Of a stretch of DNA of 64,000 bases, positions 1 through 50,400 are shown in pieces. The notes under the pieces were generated by a model. That model was given only the letters and a program-made list of their open reading frames with translations, did no database searches and was not told the DNA's origin. Numbering within the stretch: position 1 is the first letter of the stretch; the number at the start of each line of letters is the position of its first letter. The position numbers and the translations under genes are program-made. This DNA comes from Ciona savignyi (taxonomy: Eukaryota > Chordata > Ascidiacea > Phlebobranchia > Cionidae): the NCBI GenBank assembly GCA_000149265.1, contig CH003145.1:922383-986382 (forward strand), given 5' to 3'.

Positions 1-1526
1 AAAAGCTATTGAAAAAAGTAATATTATTGCTTTATCTAGGAATTGATTCATGATTTGCATGCTTGGCAAAATCATGTGCTTCGACTGCCAAGGATCCTCA
101 GTACAAGATATCAGGTAATTACTTAGAAACAAAATCGAGAATAAACAAATACTTGCTAAATTACCCTGACTGTATTTGTGCTTATGGAGATTTGTTAATA
201 TGTTACATTTTAATAGGTTTATTGGTACTGGCTGTCTTGCATTTTGTAGCTCAAAAGCTTACTAGTCCTGCCAACAATATTGTTGCGTACAGTCAAGAAT
301 AACTTGGTCAGCTGCTCAATTGTGCAAGGACTGAAATAAATTTTGTTTGGTTCTACAGCTATTTGGCATTTTCAAAGTTTTACCTTGCCACCCTCCTTTA
401 TACAAATCAACTAAATATCAAAGATGTCTTTTTAGTAATGTCATTTGCATTCCCAGGTTGGAGTCGACCAGCGTGTTACAGACAAGGAGTTATACTACCG
501 GGAGTGTCTAACCAAAATGCCATCTGGTCCTGTTCCTCTGCAGAGATGCTTTGAATCCATTGTGGCTCTGCATGACAAGGTATTCAAATTTTATAATTAA
601 TTCTTTTAAAATTATCTTGGCCACCATGGCAAAAAAGATTTCCCTAATAATTAGTGATTACTATACATGTCATTTTCACTTACACAGCCATACGATTTGT
701 GTTTTTGGTTTAAATGTTTTTTAAATTCTTCTAAATTTATTTGTGATTACAGGTTTCTGACTATGTAAAACAGTGGCTTCAATACCAGAACCTCTGGGAC
801 TTGCAGTCTGAGCGCTTGTATGAGAAACTTGGAAACAACATCAATACTTGGCAGGTGGGTCTGATGTGATTAAGTTTGATTCAATTTTATAGATAAAAAG
901 CTTTTTAGGATATATTAGTGTTTTTCGTGTAGTATTAGAAATGAATTTTTTAACACAATCTGTTAGGTTTCAGTCTGGTTGTTGGATATGTTTGATTGTG
1001 TTGTATCATTTGTTTTGTCAATAAATCAACATGCACCAAAAGCCTTGCCAAGATATAGTCAACCAGCTAAATTCGAACCTACCTTTCAGCTGTGCAAATA
1101 ATCTTTAGTGGTAAATTTATAATGAAGCCAAACAAAAAAGGTTGTCTGTGGGAAACCGGTTGACTTTGTTTAATTTCCAATCAATATTTTCACCACCAGG
1201 AGCTGTTGGTCGAAATTCGTCGGCGCAGAGCCACATTTGATACTTTGGAAAACTGCAAAGAGTTCGGACCGATAGTTGTGGAATATGGAAAAGTTCAAGC
1301 CAAGGTCAACCTCAAGTATGACTCGTGGCATAAAGATGTGCTTTCTCGGTTTGGTCAACTTATCGGACAGGTGATTACCTTGTGATCATTTTTTTAATTT
1401 TACTATTTTTGATTTATGCACATGTATGGGTGCTAGGCTTGCTTTTGTTAAGTCCAGTTCTGTCAACAAAGCATCTCTTAACGATACCTAATATGATTCT
1501 GCATTAAATTTTTAATTTCATTTTAA
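1..1526. repeat. Direct duplication, copy 1 (matches 2464-4010)
   Basis: Positions 1-1526 align end to end with 2464-4010, introns included. The largest differences I noticed are small intronic indels, such as an insertion after the second exon of the right-hand copy near 3365. The match runs to the last base before the N run and to the first base of the window, so the left limit is the window edge and not a true boundary. Confidence 0.9.
40..1370 (+). pseudogene. DYNC1H1: Duplicate copy of four DYNC1H1 tail exons (probable alternative haplotype)
   Basis: Exons at 40-114, 457-579, 753-854 and 1200-1370 repeat those at 2503-2577, 2919-3041, 3214-3315 and 3678-3848, with the same lengths and splice phases and with the introns also aligned. 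Across 471 coding bases I see six differences, all synonymous (for example His CAT/CAC, Val GTC/GTT, Arg CGG/AGG). Introns differ by scattered substitutions and small indels. The copy stops at the N gap, where the next exon would be expected. It encodes dynein tail sequence including RVTDKELYYREC and [21 protein letters not shown] gene model that joins both copies would contain these residues twice. I infer an allele retained in the assembly rather than a true exon duplication or a pseudogene, although the broken copy cannot be translated onward here. Confidence 0.85.
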
Positions 1527-1626
1527 NNNNNNNNNNNNNNNNNNNNNNNNNNNNNNNNNNNNNNNNNNNNNNNNNNNNNNNNNNNNNNNNNNNNNNNNNN
1601 NNNNNNNNNNNNNNNNNNNNNNNNNN
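1527..1626. other. Assembly gap of exactly 100 N
   Basis: A run of 100 undetermined bases, the usual placeholder for a scaffold join of unknown size. It separates the two copies of the dynein segment. The exon that follows [14 protein letters not shown] is missing from the left copy at this point. Confidence 0.98.
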
Positions 1627-2350
1627 CATATTCCGAATAGAAGTACTCTGAACTGATAAAGCCTGTGACCAGGTATTGAAAAAATGTTTTTTTTTTCGCC
1701 TCATCATCCAGCTTTACCTGCCAATATCTACTCTCGATGACCAAGGTACTAAACCATTAAACACCACCTAGTAATCAATTGTATTCTACATATCCACTAT
1801 TGTTTGGATGTTTGTTATGTCTCCGCAATAGCTAACTTAATTTATTGTTCGTATAAAACCGATGCCGGTACCCAATGTAAGCTTAATTAACTCACTGTAC
1901 AACGAGAATTCTCGACTGTTAAGCAGAGCCATCCACTCTCCCAGGTGACAGTCTTAAATAAGAACCTTCCATTACAAAACTGGTGGCTGGTTCGAAGTAT
2001 CCAATACGTGAATCGAGGTTTCCAACCCAATGTGCAGAAATGATCATTTCTGACCCATCAGGAACGGTTGAACGGATGTATCCCCCGATAATAAAACTTT
2101 CCTAAACGTCAGGCTGTGGTTTTTGTTCATCGTGCATGGCGTGGAGATTAATAGCTGTGATCTTCTAATCCTGATCACAGCACCAATGTAACGAATTGTA
2201 CAGTGGCAGTTTTATTTTCTCTCACATTCAACACAACACTTTTATCCTATGCGCTACGGAGCGAAGGTGCCCGTGCGGCAAATTAAGGGCAATCGAGTAA
2301 TCAACAGAAATAAATGCAACGATTGTTACACATGTATACATATCTTTCGG
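1627..2350 (-). mobile_element. Ty3/gypsy-type LTR retrotransposon remnant, truncated by the gap
   Basis: Read on the minus strand from high to low coordinates, about 2150-2350 resembles the end of an LTR with polyadenylation-like A/T sequence. A primer-binding-like stretch follows at about 2170-2187 (TTGGTGCTGTGATC on the minus strand). About 1920-2090 encodes a protease-to-reverse-transcriptase linker-like peptide (VPDGSEMIISAHWVGNLDSR), and 1627-1746 encodes a reverse-transcriptase fragment containing YWQVKLDDEAKKKT. That order is the normal gypsy order, but frames are interrupted, gag is missing and the element is cut by the N gap. It lies in what would be a dynein intron, antisense to the gene. 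Family assignment rests on the two peptide motifs; the LTR limits are uncertain. Confidence 0.7.
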
Positions 2351-2502
2351 TTCTTTTGATCATTTTTATGGAAATATTTGGTACATTTTCAATATGATCT
2401 ATATCAAGACTTACCAGAGACCTTTATTTGCCACAAATGCTTGTTTTTTCATTGATAATGTGTAAAAGCTATTAAAAAAAGTAATATTATTGCTTTATCT
2501 AG

Positions 2503-40150
<37,648 letters not shown>

Positions 40151-40338
40151 GTAAAGTGTAACTAATTATTTAAAATTTACCAATTTGTACTAATTAACTT
40201 GAAATCTTACTTTACTCATTCGTTCAAAGCTTGTATATATAATTGGGCATGCTGTGTTGTGAAGTAGACTCCTATTATTATAGTTAAAGTTCCAATTTAA
40301 ATTATGGTGTTTGTTAATATTTGGCATTGCATTTAATG

Positions 40339-40344
40339 AATAAA
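40339..40344 (+). terminator. Candidate polyadenylation signal AATAAA for DYNC1H1
   Basis: AATAAA about 190 nt after the dynein stop codon, followed by a GT-rich stretch (GTCTGTACAGAGTGTTATTGTTGTGG-like, about 40350-40380). This is a plausible cleavage context. Other AATAAA copies occur farther downstream. Confidence 0.5.
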
Positions 40345-40483
40345 TCATTGTAGTCTGTACAGAGTGTTATTGTTGTGGTAAACTTAAACCACATGTTTGT
40401 GCAGCTATTATCCTAGAATCGCCACCCTTCTTACCTTGACAATAATGGTATTCTAGACATTTTGCACAGTTTAGGAAAGACAG

Positions 40484-40489
40484 TTTATT
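40484..40489 (-). terminator. Weak candidate polyadenylation signal for the DAGL gene
   Basis: AATAAA on the minus strand about 980 nt beyond the lipase stop codon, and the first canonical one I noticed. A non-canonical signal nearer to 41468 is equally possible. Confidence 0.25.
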
Positions 40490-41467
40490 TGCACAATAAT
40501 CTTTTGGTGTCAAAAATGCAACTTTTAACCCCAAACAAAAAATAAAATTGTTTTTTGTTGCCTTAATTTTCAATAAATTTAAAAAAAATAGCAGTACATT
40601 TTAAAATAGGTTATAAAATATTTGTTACGAGGAATTAATTACAAAACATTTAATTAAACCAAAAAAAATCACAGCAAGTATTTGATTAAAATAAAACTTA
40701 GTTCATAGAATGAATTTGATCATGTTTTAGTATTAAAGTTTTAAATGTGTATATTCTTTGATACGGATCAAAATTTTTGTATGTAAGAAAATTAGATGCA
40801 TAATAATACGAACAATAAATAGCTTGTTCTGAAAAAAATTCTTAGTATACTGATTCAATGTGTCACCCAACTTGCACAAAAGTTAGAAGTAATTTCACCA
40901 GTAGGACTTTTTATATTAGTTAATATTCTGCCAGGTGTCAATACCATCACTGTTGTGTGCAATTCACACGCAATACTGAAAGATAAAGTACCAAAATAAG
41001 AACGCCACTGCTTGCTGCATAGAAGAATGTTTGTAAATTTTTCTGGAAGATCTAGGATCACTCAATGCTTTACCTGGATTGGGAAAGAATAGATTAAAAC
41101 TATAAATCAATGTCAATTGGAAGATCATAATATGTTTGGTTCAAAAAGGAATATTGTAGCACGGTGTGCGAGCAAACACCTGTACTATTATGAATGGAAA
41201 CGTTTTTTTTACGATGCTTGGTATTGTATTTAACACAGTGCTAGACCAATGCAATAAAAGTGTTAATAACAGTTGACAATCAAAATAGAAAAAATCTATA
41301 TATTTTCAGTTTTTAGCATACTGGTTGAAAAGGTTATTTTATGGGAGCTTGACAAAGAATGGTGGTATAGCTGTTGTCGGACTGTCTGCTGAAGGGTGAC
41401 AAGTTTGACAAATGCTGTTAGCGGGTTGATGTCTTTGGGTAATGCACTTTACAATTGTTGCTTGAAC

Positions 41468-44400
41468 TTAGATAGGGTCAACAGTCAAATTAAAACTGAC
41501 CTTGTGGTTCTGTACAAAAGAATGGGACCTCGGGGGCTTGGGGATTAAGTTCGGTTCAAAACGAGCCCTGGACAAGGTGTCTTCATCAATTTTTCTCTGG
41601 GTTTGCACCGGCATAGAAAGGGATCGTGAATACCTTGCATTTAAATTTTCCACCGCCTCAGCCCCAGGTGTGGTCTGGGTGAGAACAGTGTCCACATAAT
41701 CTTCAAACTCATGCACGAAGTCAGAGCGACTGCTTGATGTAGTACCTGAGATTTTAGTTGGAATAAAAGTTTCATATAGATAACTGGATTCTTATCTGGT
41801 GGATCTTCTAATTAAATATGGTCACTGCAATAACATGAACAAAATAGAACTTATTGGTAATGTTGTAGAACGAACACCATGTCAGTGAGCACAGAGATGA
41901 TGTTTAACATTTTTTTCAATCAATAAAACTGCATGAACACAATTTTATCACAAAACGTACCGTAGTTGGCCGATGATGTTTGTTTATGGGAACTGTTCTG
42001 ATTCAAATTACAGCATGTAACCTGGTGTAATATATATTACTGCACATATGTTTAAACTATTTCTATTCTATTGAGTTATTCTTATGCATGATGACATAGA
42101 AGTTAACAATTTCAGACACAACATTTTCTTTAAAATAAGTTTAATACCAAAAGATCCCCTTCTTTCTATATTTTTTTCGGATGAAACTTTAAATGAGAAT
42201 GTGCATCTATAAGATATGAAAGGGGAAGTAAAAAAATACACTGTTGGTTTATTATTTACTCTCAATGACACAATTACTAAAATCTGAAAATTAAAATGGT
42301 AAAGAAACATATAAATAACCCCAAAAAACACAAAAATATAAAAGATAGTTTGAATTTTGATTCATAACATGGATAACCTAGTCCATTCCAGTATTTGTGG
42401 CTATGTGCTTTGATCATTAGTTGCTTCACTAACCTTTGTACTTCCAGGATTTGCACTGTGGGCAGGTGGGCTTTCAATGCCTACAGAGAAAAAAGTTATT
42501 ATTGTTTTTGCATAACAATGTCACATATTCTGTTATTGTTTTAGCAATAAACCATAATATCTTAATGTTATCAATTTGTCTACTAAACCAGTAACCAAAA
42601 TCATTTATCCAGACAATTCAGACAAGTTTTGGAAGGGAAATCAACACCCAATGCTACACTTAAGAATACAGTAGGCGCGGCTTAATATTACTATCTTAGG
42701 ACCAGACCATTTTGTTACAAAATCCGAATGGTCATAAAAACTAAAGTCACAATAACTGCGCCTAAATCATCCCTGAAAGTCTAAACACTGTCAAATTTAA
42801 CCGAAGTAACAGTGTGTGACATTAGCAGTAAACAAAGTACAGTACAACTGATGGTAAAACTTTCGTTACTAAGACCCAGTACGAAGGGCACAAACAGCAT
42901 GCATATGCATGTTGAAAAGGCAAAGTTATAAGTATGTAGCAGGAAAAAATACTGTACTATAATAAAGAAGATGGAGAAAATATTGGCGGCTGGTCAATTA
43001 TCCGTGGTCAAAATATTACTGTACTAGTAAAAGTCGATAATGCTAAACTTTATCCTTAAGTATTATGCAATCATGGCCTAAAAAATGTGATTAAGGATTG
43101 TTTGGTCCTAGTGTACCTACTAAAAAGATCAAAATGCATCTTTCTGATGTCAAGTGCTCAGCTCTTAGTAATATTAAGAGAAAGTTTGTTTTTAACCAGT
43201 GAACTGTGTACTTAAAACTCTTCTTACAGTGAGTAATGTTTTCCAATACCAAATTGTATAAAAACAATATTAAGGGAAAATTTTGTTTTTAACCAGTGAA
43301 CTGTGTACTAAAAATTCTTCTAACAGTAAGTAATGTTTTCCATTACCAAATTGTATAAAAACAATTAATTTTTACCATTTAACCATTGGGAGGAAAAACA
43401 TAACAAGCATTGATATATTGTTCTGTATCGGTATATACTCACTATGTTTAATTGCATTTTTTTGCTATAAGGGAAAATTATTATCTCTTTTAGTTGCTGC
43501 ACACATACAGGTTTTTATGGTCTTAACTCTGTAATAAAGCAGGACTTTATGTACACATCATTAAGTTTTATTTCCTTTTGTGTCTTTTGAAAGGCATATA
43601 TTCGTAAAGTTTCTAACGAAAAAAAATGAATGTAACTGTTAAGTATATTACTTTAGTAGAGCTTTTAGTCAGTCTTACTGTTACAAGAGTGACAAAGACA
43701 CCACTATAGCACCAGTGAACTTATATTAATTACTTATAGTACATTGCTAACAAATTGCTTGTAAACAAAACAAGTCTGTATGTGACAAGCCAAGAGATAA
43801 CCACATAAACTAACCAAAGAAGCAATGCATATCTAGCTCAAGTCTAAAAGGGTATAACCTGACTACACCAAATCTGGCAAAGGTAAATAATACATGGCAG
43901 AACATAAATTTAAATCAATGTATTATAAATTTAAAATTGCCTGAATAAAAATGTAAAAAGATATGGCATGGTGAAATACTTTGTTTAGTCAGAAAACCAC
44001 AGCTTAAAGCATTAATAATATGACTGATTTGCTTGGTGGGTTAGGGTGTGCCTTACCGCCAAGGAGTAGTAGGTTCCAAACTGATCGCGAGCTAGTTCGT
44101 TGTGGCAAGGCACTTAGCAGTCATTGCCTAAATCCAGACGATTAATGGGTTTAACCAAATTGAAGAAATGTCTCAATCATGCTTAAAACACTGCAATATC
44201 TTCAGTAACCCAAAGGTGGGAATAAGGCCATCTGATGGCCCTGTGCAAACGCCCCTTGTGCTTACTTATTCACGATGAACATAAATATTCTATCCTAATT
44301 CTTAATAGTGCAATTTCATTTTTCTGAAGATCATACTTATATAAACTTTATTTCAATTCATATAATATGGATGGAACTATGCTGGAAAAGTCACTAAAGA

Positions 44401-47400
44401 TATTTTGTATAATCTTTAAGATATTTTGGTAAAACAACTTTTTAAACTCTTATCAATCAATCTTAAGATAGAAAAGTTTTTATACCAAAACAAAAAAAAT
44501 GTTTTATTATTTGTTATATTACAGTTGTGCATATCTTACAGAAAGACATATGCATTTATATCACTTAAATTAACATTAACTTTTACTAGCAGAGTACACT
44601 TGCTTTATCAGCTGTAATACTTATAATTAAAAAGGGACACTTTTCTGAACTTACCAGAACCAGATTCTGACAAAGAATCATATCTTGCCAATGGAGCTCT
44701 GTAGAAATTTAAAAATATGTGTTTTAGGTAAGTAATAGGAACAATTGGAATGCTTTTTATAATCCATCTAAAATGGGATATACTATCACCTATATGAGAC
44801 GCTGCATTAGTAATTTTGCATATACATTAACATGCAGTAGGCCTGGCGATAATCTACATAAAATTGTTACAGCTTGTCAACCATGGGCATGGAAATCGCA
44901 ATACAATATGGGTACCAATGAAGTTATATTTCCACATATTACCTTAGTCGTTGCTGGCTACTCTCATGCTGCGTTGTTCTACTTTCATTATAATCAACCA
45001 ATGCTGCACCAGTCTGATAACAAAACAAACTTGAATATTCGGATAACATTTTTAAGTTCTGCTGTGCCAGTATATTTTACATAGTACTACAAAAGTAAAT
45101 AACAAGTAGGGTATATGTACAAAAGGAACCCTAAGAATATAAGTACTAAAGCAGTGATTAATATCTGCATTAAAAAACTGGATGATTTACCAGTTTCATC
45201 CCCTGCCTAAACTAAACTAAAAACAGTTGTGTCCCAAGGTAGTACGCCTTTATTTATCTAAAAGTACTGTAACATCAAAATAATGTCAACCACGTGTTTA
45301 AACATCACTATTTGTAAAACACATGTTGTATGCCTTATATTAATGCTCCAGGGTCCTTTAACCACAGTTTGTATTTTATACACCGAATATGTAGTTTGTT
45401 TCTTTAAGAATAATGGGTCCCTGAGGTAACAATCCGATCTTGTTATTAATGTTTATTAGTCATTACACAATATATGTTATTGTCAGATATGTGCACGTCT
45501 GGTCGATGTTATTCAACATTTCAAAAGTTTTAACCGGACTGCCATAGTTTTGTTTCTGTATTTTGAAAAGTTTAAACTGGACTGCCAAGCATAAACGCAT
45601 GGGTCCCATAGTTATTAAACCTAACTTTTTATTCAGGTGTAGTTAAAAAAAGAATAATTGTGTAATGCCCGTCACAATCATGATTCTGGAACATAACTTT
45701 GTTTTACGGGATTTACCCTAAATATATTTTTATATTTTCATTAATTCCCATTATATTGCCCAAAATTTTGGTTTCTACTTATCTAGACCACATGGTCTAA
45801 CAAATGACAAAGTTTCATTGCGATTCCATTATCCCTTCTGGTAGATGTTGAAGCCACAAGCCATGCCTGTCAAGCGTTTGACGAAAAAGACCAAAAAAAA
45901 ACGGACAAAAACAATATGTGTCCCATTTTTCCAAATAGGATCCATAACACTTAAAGCTCTGACAAACCGACTATGTACATGTAGAACTCTGACACATTAA
46001 ACCAATAGTTATTTTTCCGACTCATTGAAAAAATAAGTTTTCTATTCTATTACCTTGTTGTGTTGTGCTTGTGTTTGGTAACTTTTATATGGTAGAGGTG
46101 CATTACTTGGTAATGTGGCAGACAATGAATAACCATGGCCACAATTCTTGGAAAAATTCACCTACATGCAAAATAATGCCGCACTAAATTTAATCTTATT
46201 ATAAACCTGTTAGCCAAAGAAACAAATTAATATAATACCACTATTAGACATTTTGTTAACTAATAACTACTTTATCTTTAGTGAAAACATTTTTTCGTTT
46301 GAAAATTGCAGATCAGTATTGCAAGTATAAAGGAATTTATGATTTAAATTATAACATTTAATGGTATAGATAAACACCCACCCAAGGTACACCAGCATTA
46401 TTTTTGTGATATGGTTTTTTAGAATGACATTATTGGTTGAAACGCTTGCTCCATATTATCCAAGTTATACCTACCAACTGCTAGATGATAGTATTTAACA
46501 CAACAAACTTCATGACTTTTTTAAATGTGAACCTTAGATACAACATATAGAAAGGAAATGCACCTTCTCCATTGCCTTTAAAAGATTCTGGGGAAAATGG
46601 TGAGCTACCATATTTTTAGAAACTTTTATTTCATTGAAGTTTTTGTTGTCGGATTGTAGTGCTAGGTACTGGTGATTCTGTTTTTTCCTGAAAAAATTGT
46701 ATTTTTTAATCTTCTATTTTTTAAAACATTTGACTTATTAGTTCAAAAAATCACTTGTAATGTATCCTGGGCTATGTAATTCACAAACAATTTAGTTTTA
46801 TATTTATTTTCCCTTAAACTTTATTATTTCAATTGTTATCATAGTTTCACAACCTTGCAATTTCAGTTACCTGAAACATCTCGCAATCAAACCCGGTTGT
46901 TCATGTTTACGATACACAATGTGTGTTATTTGCCCAGGTGGGTAGAGTTTAACAAAACGCGATTCCTGTTGCTCAGCATTTGTCTCTGAAGTTACTGTTC
47001 TTTCACACTGGAATATTTATAACATTTTATTGAAATACCACTTGAAGTCATCAAAAACAAACAATTTTTATCTTACTTACCTCATGTGTACTAAGCAATG
47101 TAGTCTGCTTATTCACACACAGTGTGGAGATTCCAAGGATGATTTTATACTAAAAAATATGATTAAGCATTAGCACTAAACACATTTAAAAAACTATTTG
47201 TTTTTTTTGTTTAAAAAAAGTTGTTTTAGTTCAATAAAATTTCAAAATCAATTAATGAAAAAGGAGCCAGGTTTATGTATTGGAACGCAAATTGATTAGC
47301 CGAGATTAGTAGCTTTCTGTAAAAATTGATCGCATAACAACATTATGTATTCCACGACAATTAATAAAAAAGCCCTAATGCTAAATCCTAATCTTTGTGA

Positions 47401-50400
47401 TGTCATATATAACTGTCTTTGAACAAAGGCACTCCCCCTTCTCTACAGCACATATAATTGCAACCGTACAAACCTTTGGTAATTTTGTTTCTTTTAATAA
47501 ATCAACAATATTATTTCGAAGGTCTTCTAGCTGGGAAATTCCTGTTCTAAACACCAAATCTTTGCCGAGGACAGCAGTGTAAATAAAAGCTTTTGAATAT
47601 TGCATTGCTGCGTAACTGTTGAGCAGTATGATAAATGTAATGCATAAATGCTGAATTAACATTAGAAAAGTAAGTTATGTCTACAATACTACTTGTATTC
47701 AGAAAACATAATTATAAAATAAATGTCCTGGCATTCTATTTAAATAGAAACTGATGGTGCTGTAAAAGCAATATCTATCTAATTCTAAACTATGTGCAAC
47801 AAACACAATATCTTCTGTAATCTATGTGACAAGAGTAGTAAAGATCAAGCGGCATGCAAACCAGAAAACTTAAGTACATTAATTATAGTTAGTAATTCGA
47901 ATCTATGAAATTATCCCACCTTAATAATCCACCAGGTGGGGCATAACAATAACAAATCAGTTGCGGATATAGAGGATGCAACATGATGGAAAGTACAGCA
48001 GCTATCCCGGCACCAAGTGAGTGGCCTGTAAAGCCAGGATAAAAATATGAACTAATATAATTTCATTAGTCAATGTTTGTCATGAACAAACATGCCTAAA
48101 TTAAATAAGAAAAGACAAAAAAAAATTAGTAAAAACATTTTTATTTATCATAGGTTGAAGGTATCCTTACTAAGCTAATACTTTGTTATTGCTGGTTTTT
48201 GTAGAATTAGATTTTTATTATTAAGAATAAGATTATATTAATTAACTATTTTGCCGTAATTTTTGCCTATTCTTGCCGTATATTGTACAAATGGCGAAGA
48301 TTGTGCAGGAATATACATTCTGAAACACGTCTATTAATTAGCACTACAATGCTACCGACCGTATTATTAGCATAAAAACCTCACCTAAAAATAATGAGTT
48401 TGTAACTCCTGGTTTCATTTGAGAAATTGAAGGCACGGGTCAAAATACCATCTTTTATAAGTTGCTCTCTGATAAAGCTTGCACCACTAACTATGCCCTG
48501 TACAATATAATTGTGCTAAGTTTATAAAAATTAATATTTTGCATTTTAAAAAAAGCACAAGTGAAAAGGCTTCCTTAATTACATTTTTATTCATATTTTT
48601 TTAAAAACTAAACCATCCTGACATTTTATTTAATTTAGGACATAGGACAATATCATCTGAGACATTTACTATCCTTCTTACACACACGTAAAGAACAAAC
48701 CATTTGCAACAGTTGTGCTTTTATAAAAGATCACCCATTAAGTCTAGATTGTTACACAGCTTACCTAGGATATTTCTATAATAGGTTTTGATAATATAAT
48801 TTAAAGATTTATGCAAAATTATCCTAAAAACTTGATTTTAACACCACTTTTTTAAACACTTATTTATTTAAAAATTGTACTTGACAGTCAAATGTTGTTT
48901 CTGATGGGAACATGAAATTTTTCCATTATATATGCAGAATTTTTTAACAGCTGATTACAAGTCAAACCTTGTGGCCCTTCCATGAGCCGTCATTTCCATC
49001 CACAGGAATCAGAACGGGTGATGCCACAGCATCAGTAAGCAGGTCTTTTTCACTTAATGTACCACGTATTGTTACCACAACCGTTTTCTTGTCATGGTCC
49101 ACAAAAAGAAAGAACGGTTGCTGGTAGATCTTATAAATAATAAAATATCATTATTTTTTGTTAAAACCTGCAAATTACAGGTTTCTAAATCCAGCTACCC
49201 AATATTTTTTAATCCAGCTATCCAGAGTATAAATCCAGCTATCCAATAGCGCAATTGCAATACAGTGAGAATTCATTTTTTACTAAGATGTTAAAAATCT
49301 TATATTCTAGTCTAAATACTAACAATTATAAAATATATTCTACTTTAAGAATGAATCTAATTAACTATGCCTATTTCATAAAAAAAAACTTTTATACAAC
49401 ACTTGGTTGCAGAATTGGTATACTTTGTCAGAAAGGTTTTTGCTACAAGTTTGTCATAAACAATGCATAATGCTTAGAAACAATGTTTTAAAAAAAAGTG
49501 TTAAAACCATGAATACATACATCATTAGCCCATGAAATATAGACAATATCAGTGTTGCGTATATATTCGCTATCTCTAAGCGAACGTTGAACAGCATTGC
49601 TTCTCCAACCAAAACAGTAATCATGCTGGACCTCTCTGTGTGTCGTGGTTCCTCTTTGTCCTGTACAGCAACCAAAAGGACCACACCTGAACATAGACAT
49701 CTTGGGATAATTCAAGTTTATTCTGGGTAGCAAAATGCAGATAGTTAGGACACAAGCATTTATGGGGTTCTTGTTTACTCAATCAATGTTGGTTAATCAA
49801 GAATTTGTAATATACCCCTTTAACACCAGTACCGATATGCTTTTATTTAATTTTATCTTAAAAGCACCAATTACTCTTACATGCATTCGTGAGTTAACTT
49901 GCAAGCCCCTGTGCCTGGATTGAACATGCAGTAGAAGAGTGGTCCATATGAAGCAATAGCATAGTTACAGTAATACATTTGTTCGTTGTACCGCTCTACT
50001 TCTGTCTGCAGGACAAACAGTTTAGAACCAAACATTTTTTTAAATAACATACTATCCAATTTCGCAATATCCAATTGTAGATACACACAGCTTATTTTAC
50101 TAAATATCTGCAAGATAGCTATAACCTACAGGTAAGAGCTATGGTGTCTAAAAATGTCGATACTTACTGCATTATTGAATGTCAGAAACGGTGTATGTTC
50201 TGATATTGGAATGCTGCAAAGATTCTCATCCACATTGCAGTATTCCTAAAAATCCAAAAGAATGATATTATTTGCTTTTAGAAACTACAATAAAATTCTC
50301 GTTCTTACATCCCGACTCCAAAAATTTAAGCTCAGTAGTTTACATGCCCCATTTGGCAGTCATCACACGTATGTAGATAGATGTGCTAATGTACATAGCG

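Larger units (their letters stand above)
40151..41467. other. Convergent intergenic region with both 3' UTRs
   Basis: Tail-to-tail space of 1.3 kb between the dynein stop and the lipase stop. It is A/T-rich, with no open frame or repeat that I recognise. Polyadenylation signals for the two genes are listed separately. Confidence 0.7.
41468..46161 (-). other. DAGLA: DAGL exon block: C-terminal regulatory tail with small exons
   Basis: Minus-strand exons 46161-46054, 45206-45191 (16 nt, tentative), 44696-44655, 42480-42434, 41997-41961 (37 nt) and 41745-41468. Vertebrate DAGLA has a long phosphorylated tail in this place. APLARYDSLSESGS matches the vertebrate APLATMESLSDTES segment, and RFEPNLIPKPPR matches FEPNLVPKPPR. 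The 37-nt exon (NSSHKQTSSANYG) is needed to bring the last exon into frame, and the 16-nt exon (AGDET) does the same upstream if the second of two adjacent AGs (44698-44697) is the acceptor. Low-complexity Ser/Thr-rich sequence suggests regulation by phosphorylation, by analogy only. Confidence 0.75.

Noticed and set aside
63-302. 79-residue open frame with a hydrophobic segment, and its partner near 2526
   Set aside because: It overlaps a real dynein exon (40-114) in the wrong frame and then runs through intron; the true frame reads LPRILSTRYQ.
44773-45084. 103-residue plus-strand open frame inside the lipase gene
   Set aside because: Opposite strand to the gene, no splice or homology support, and no codon-like pattern. 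It looks like a chance frame in an intron.
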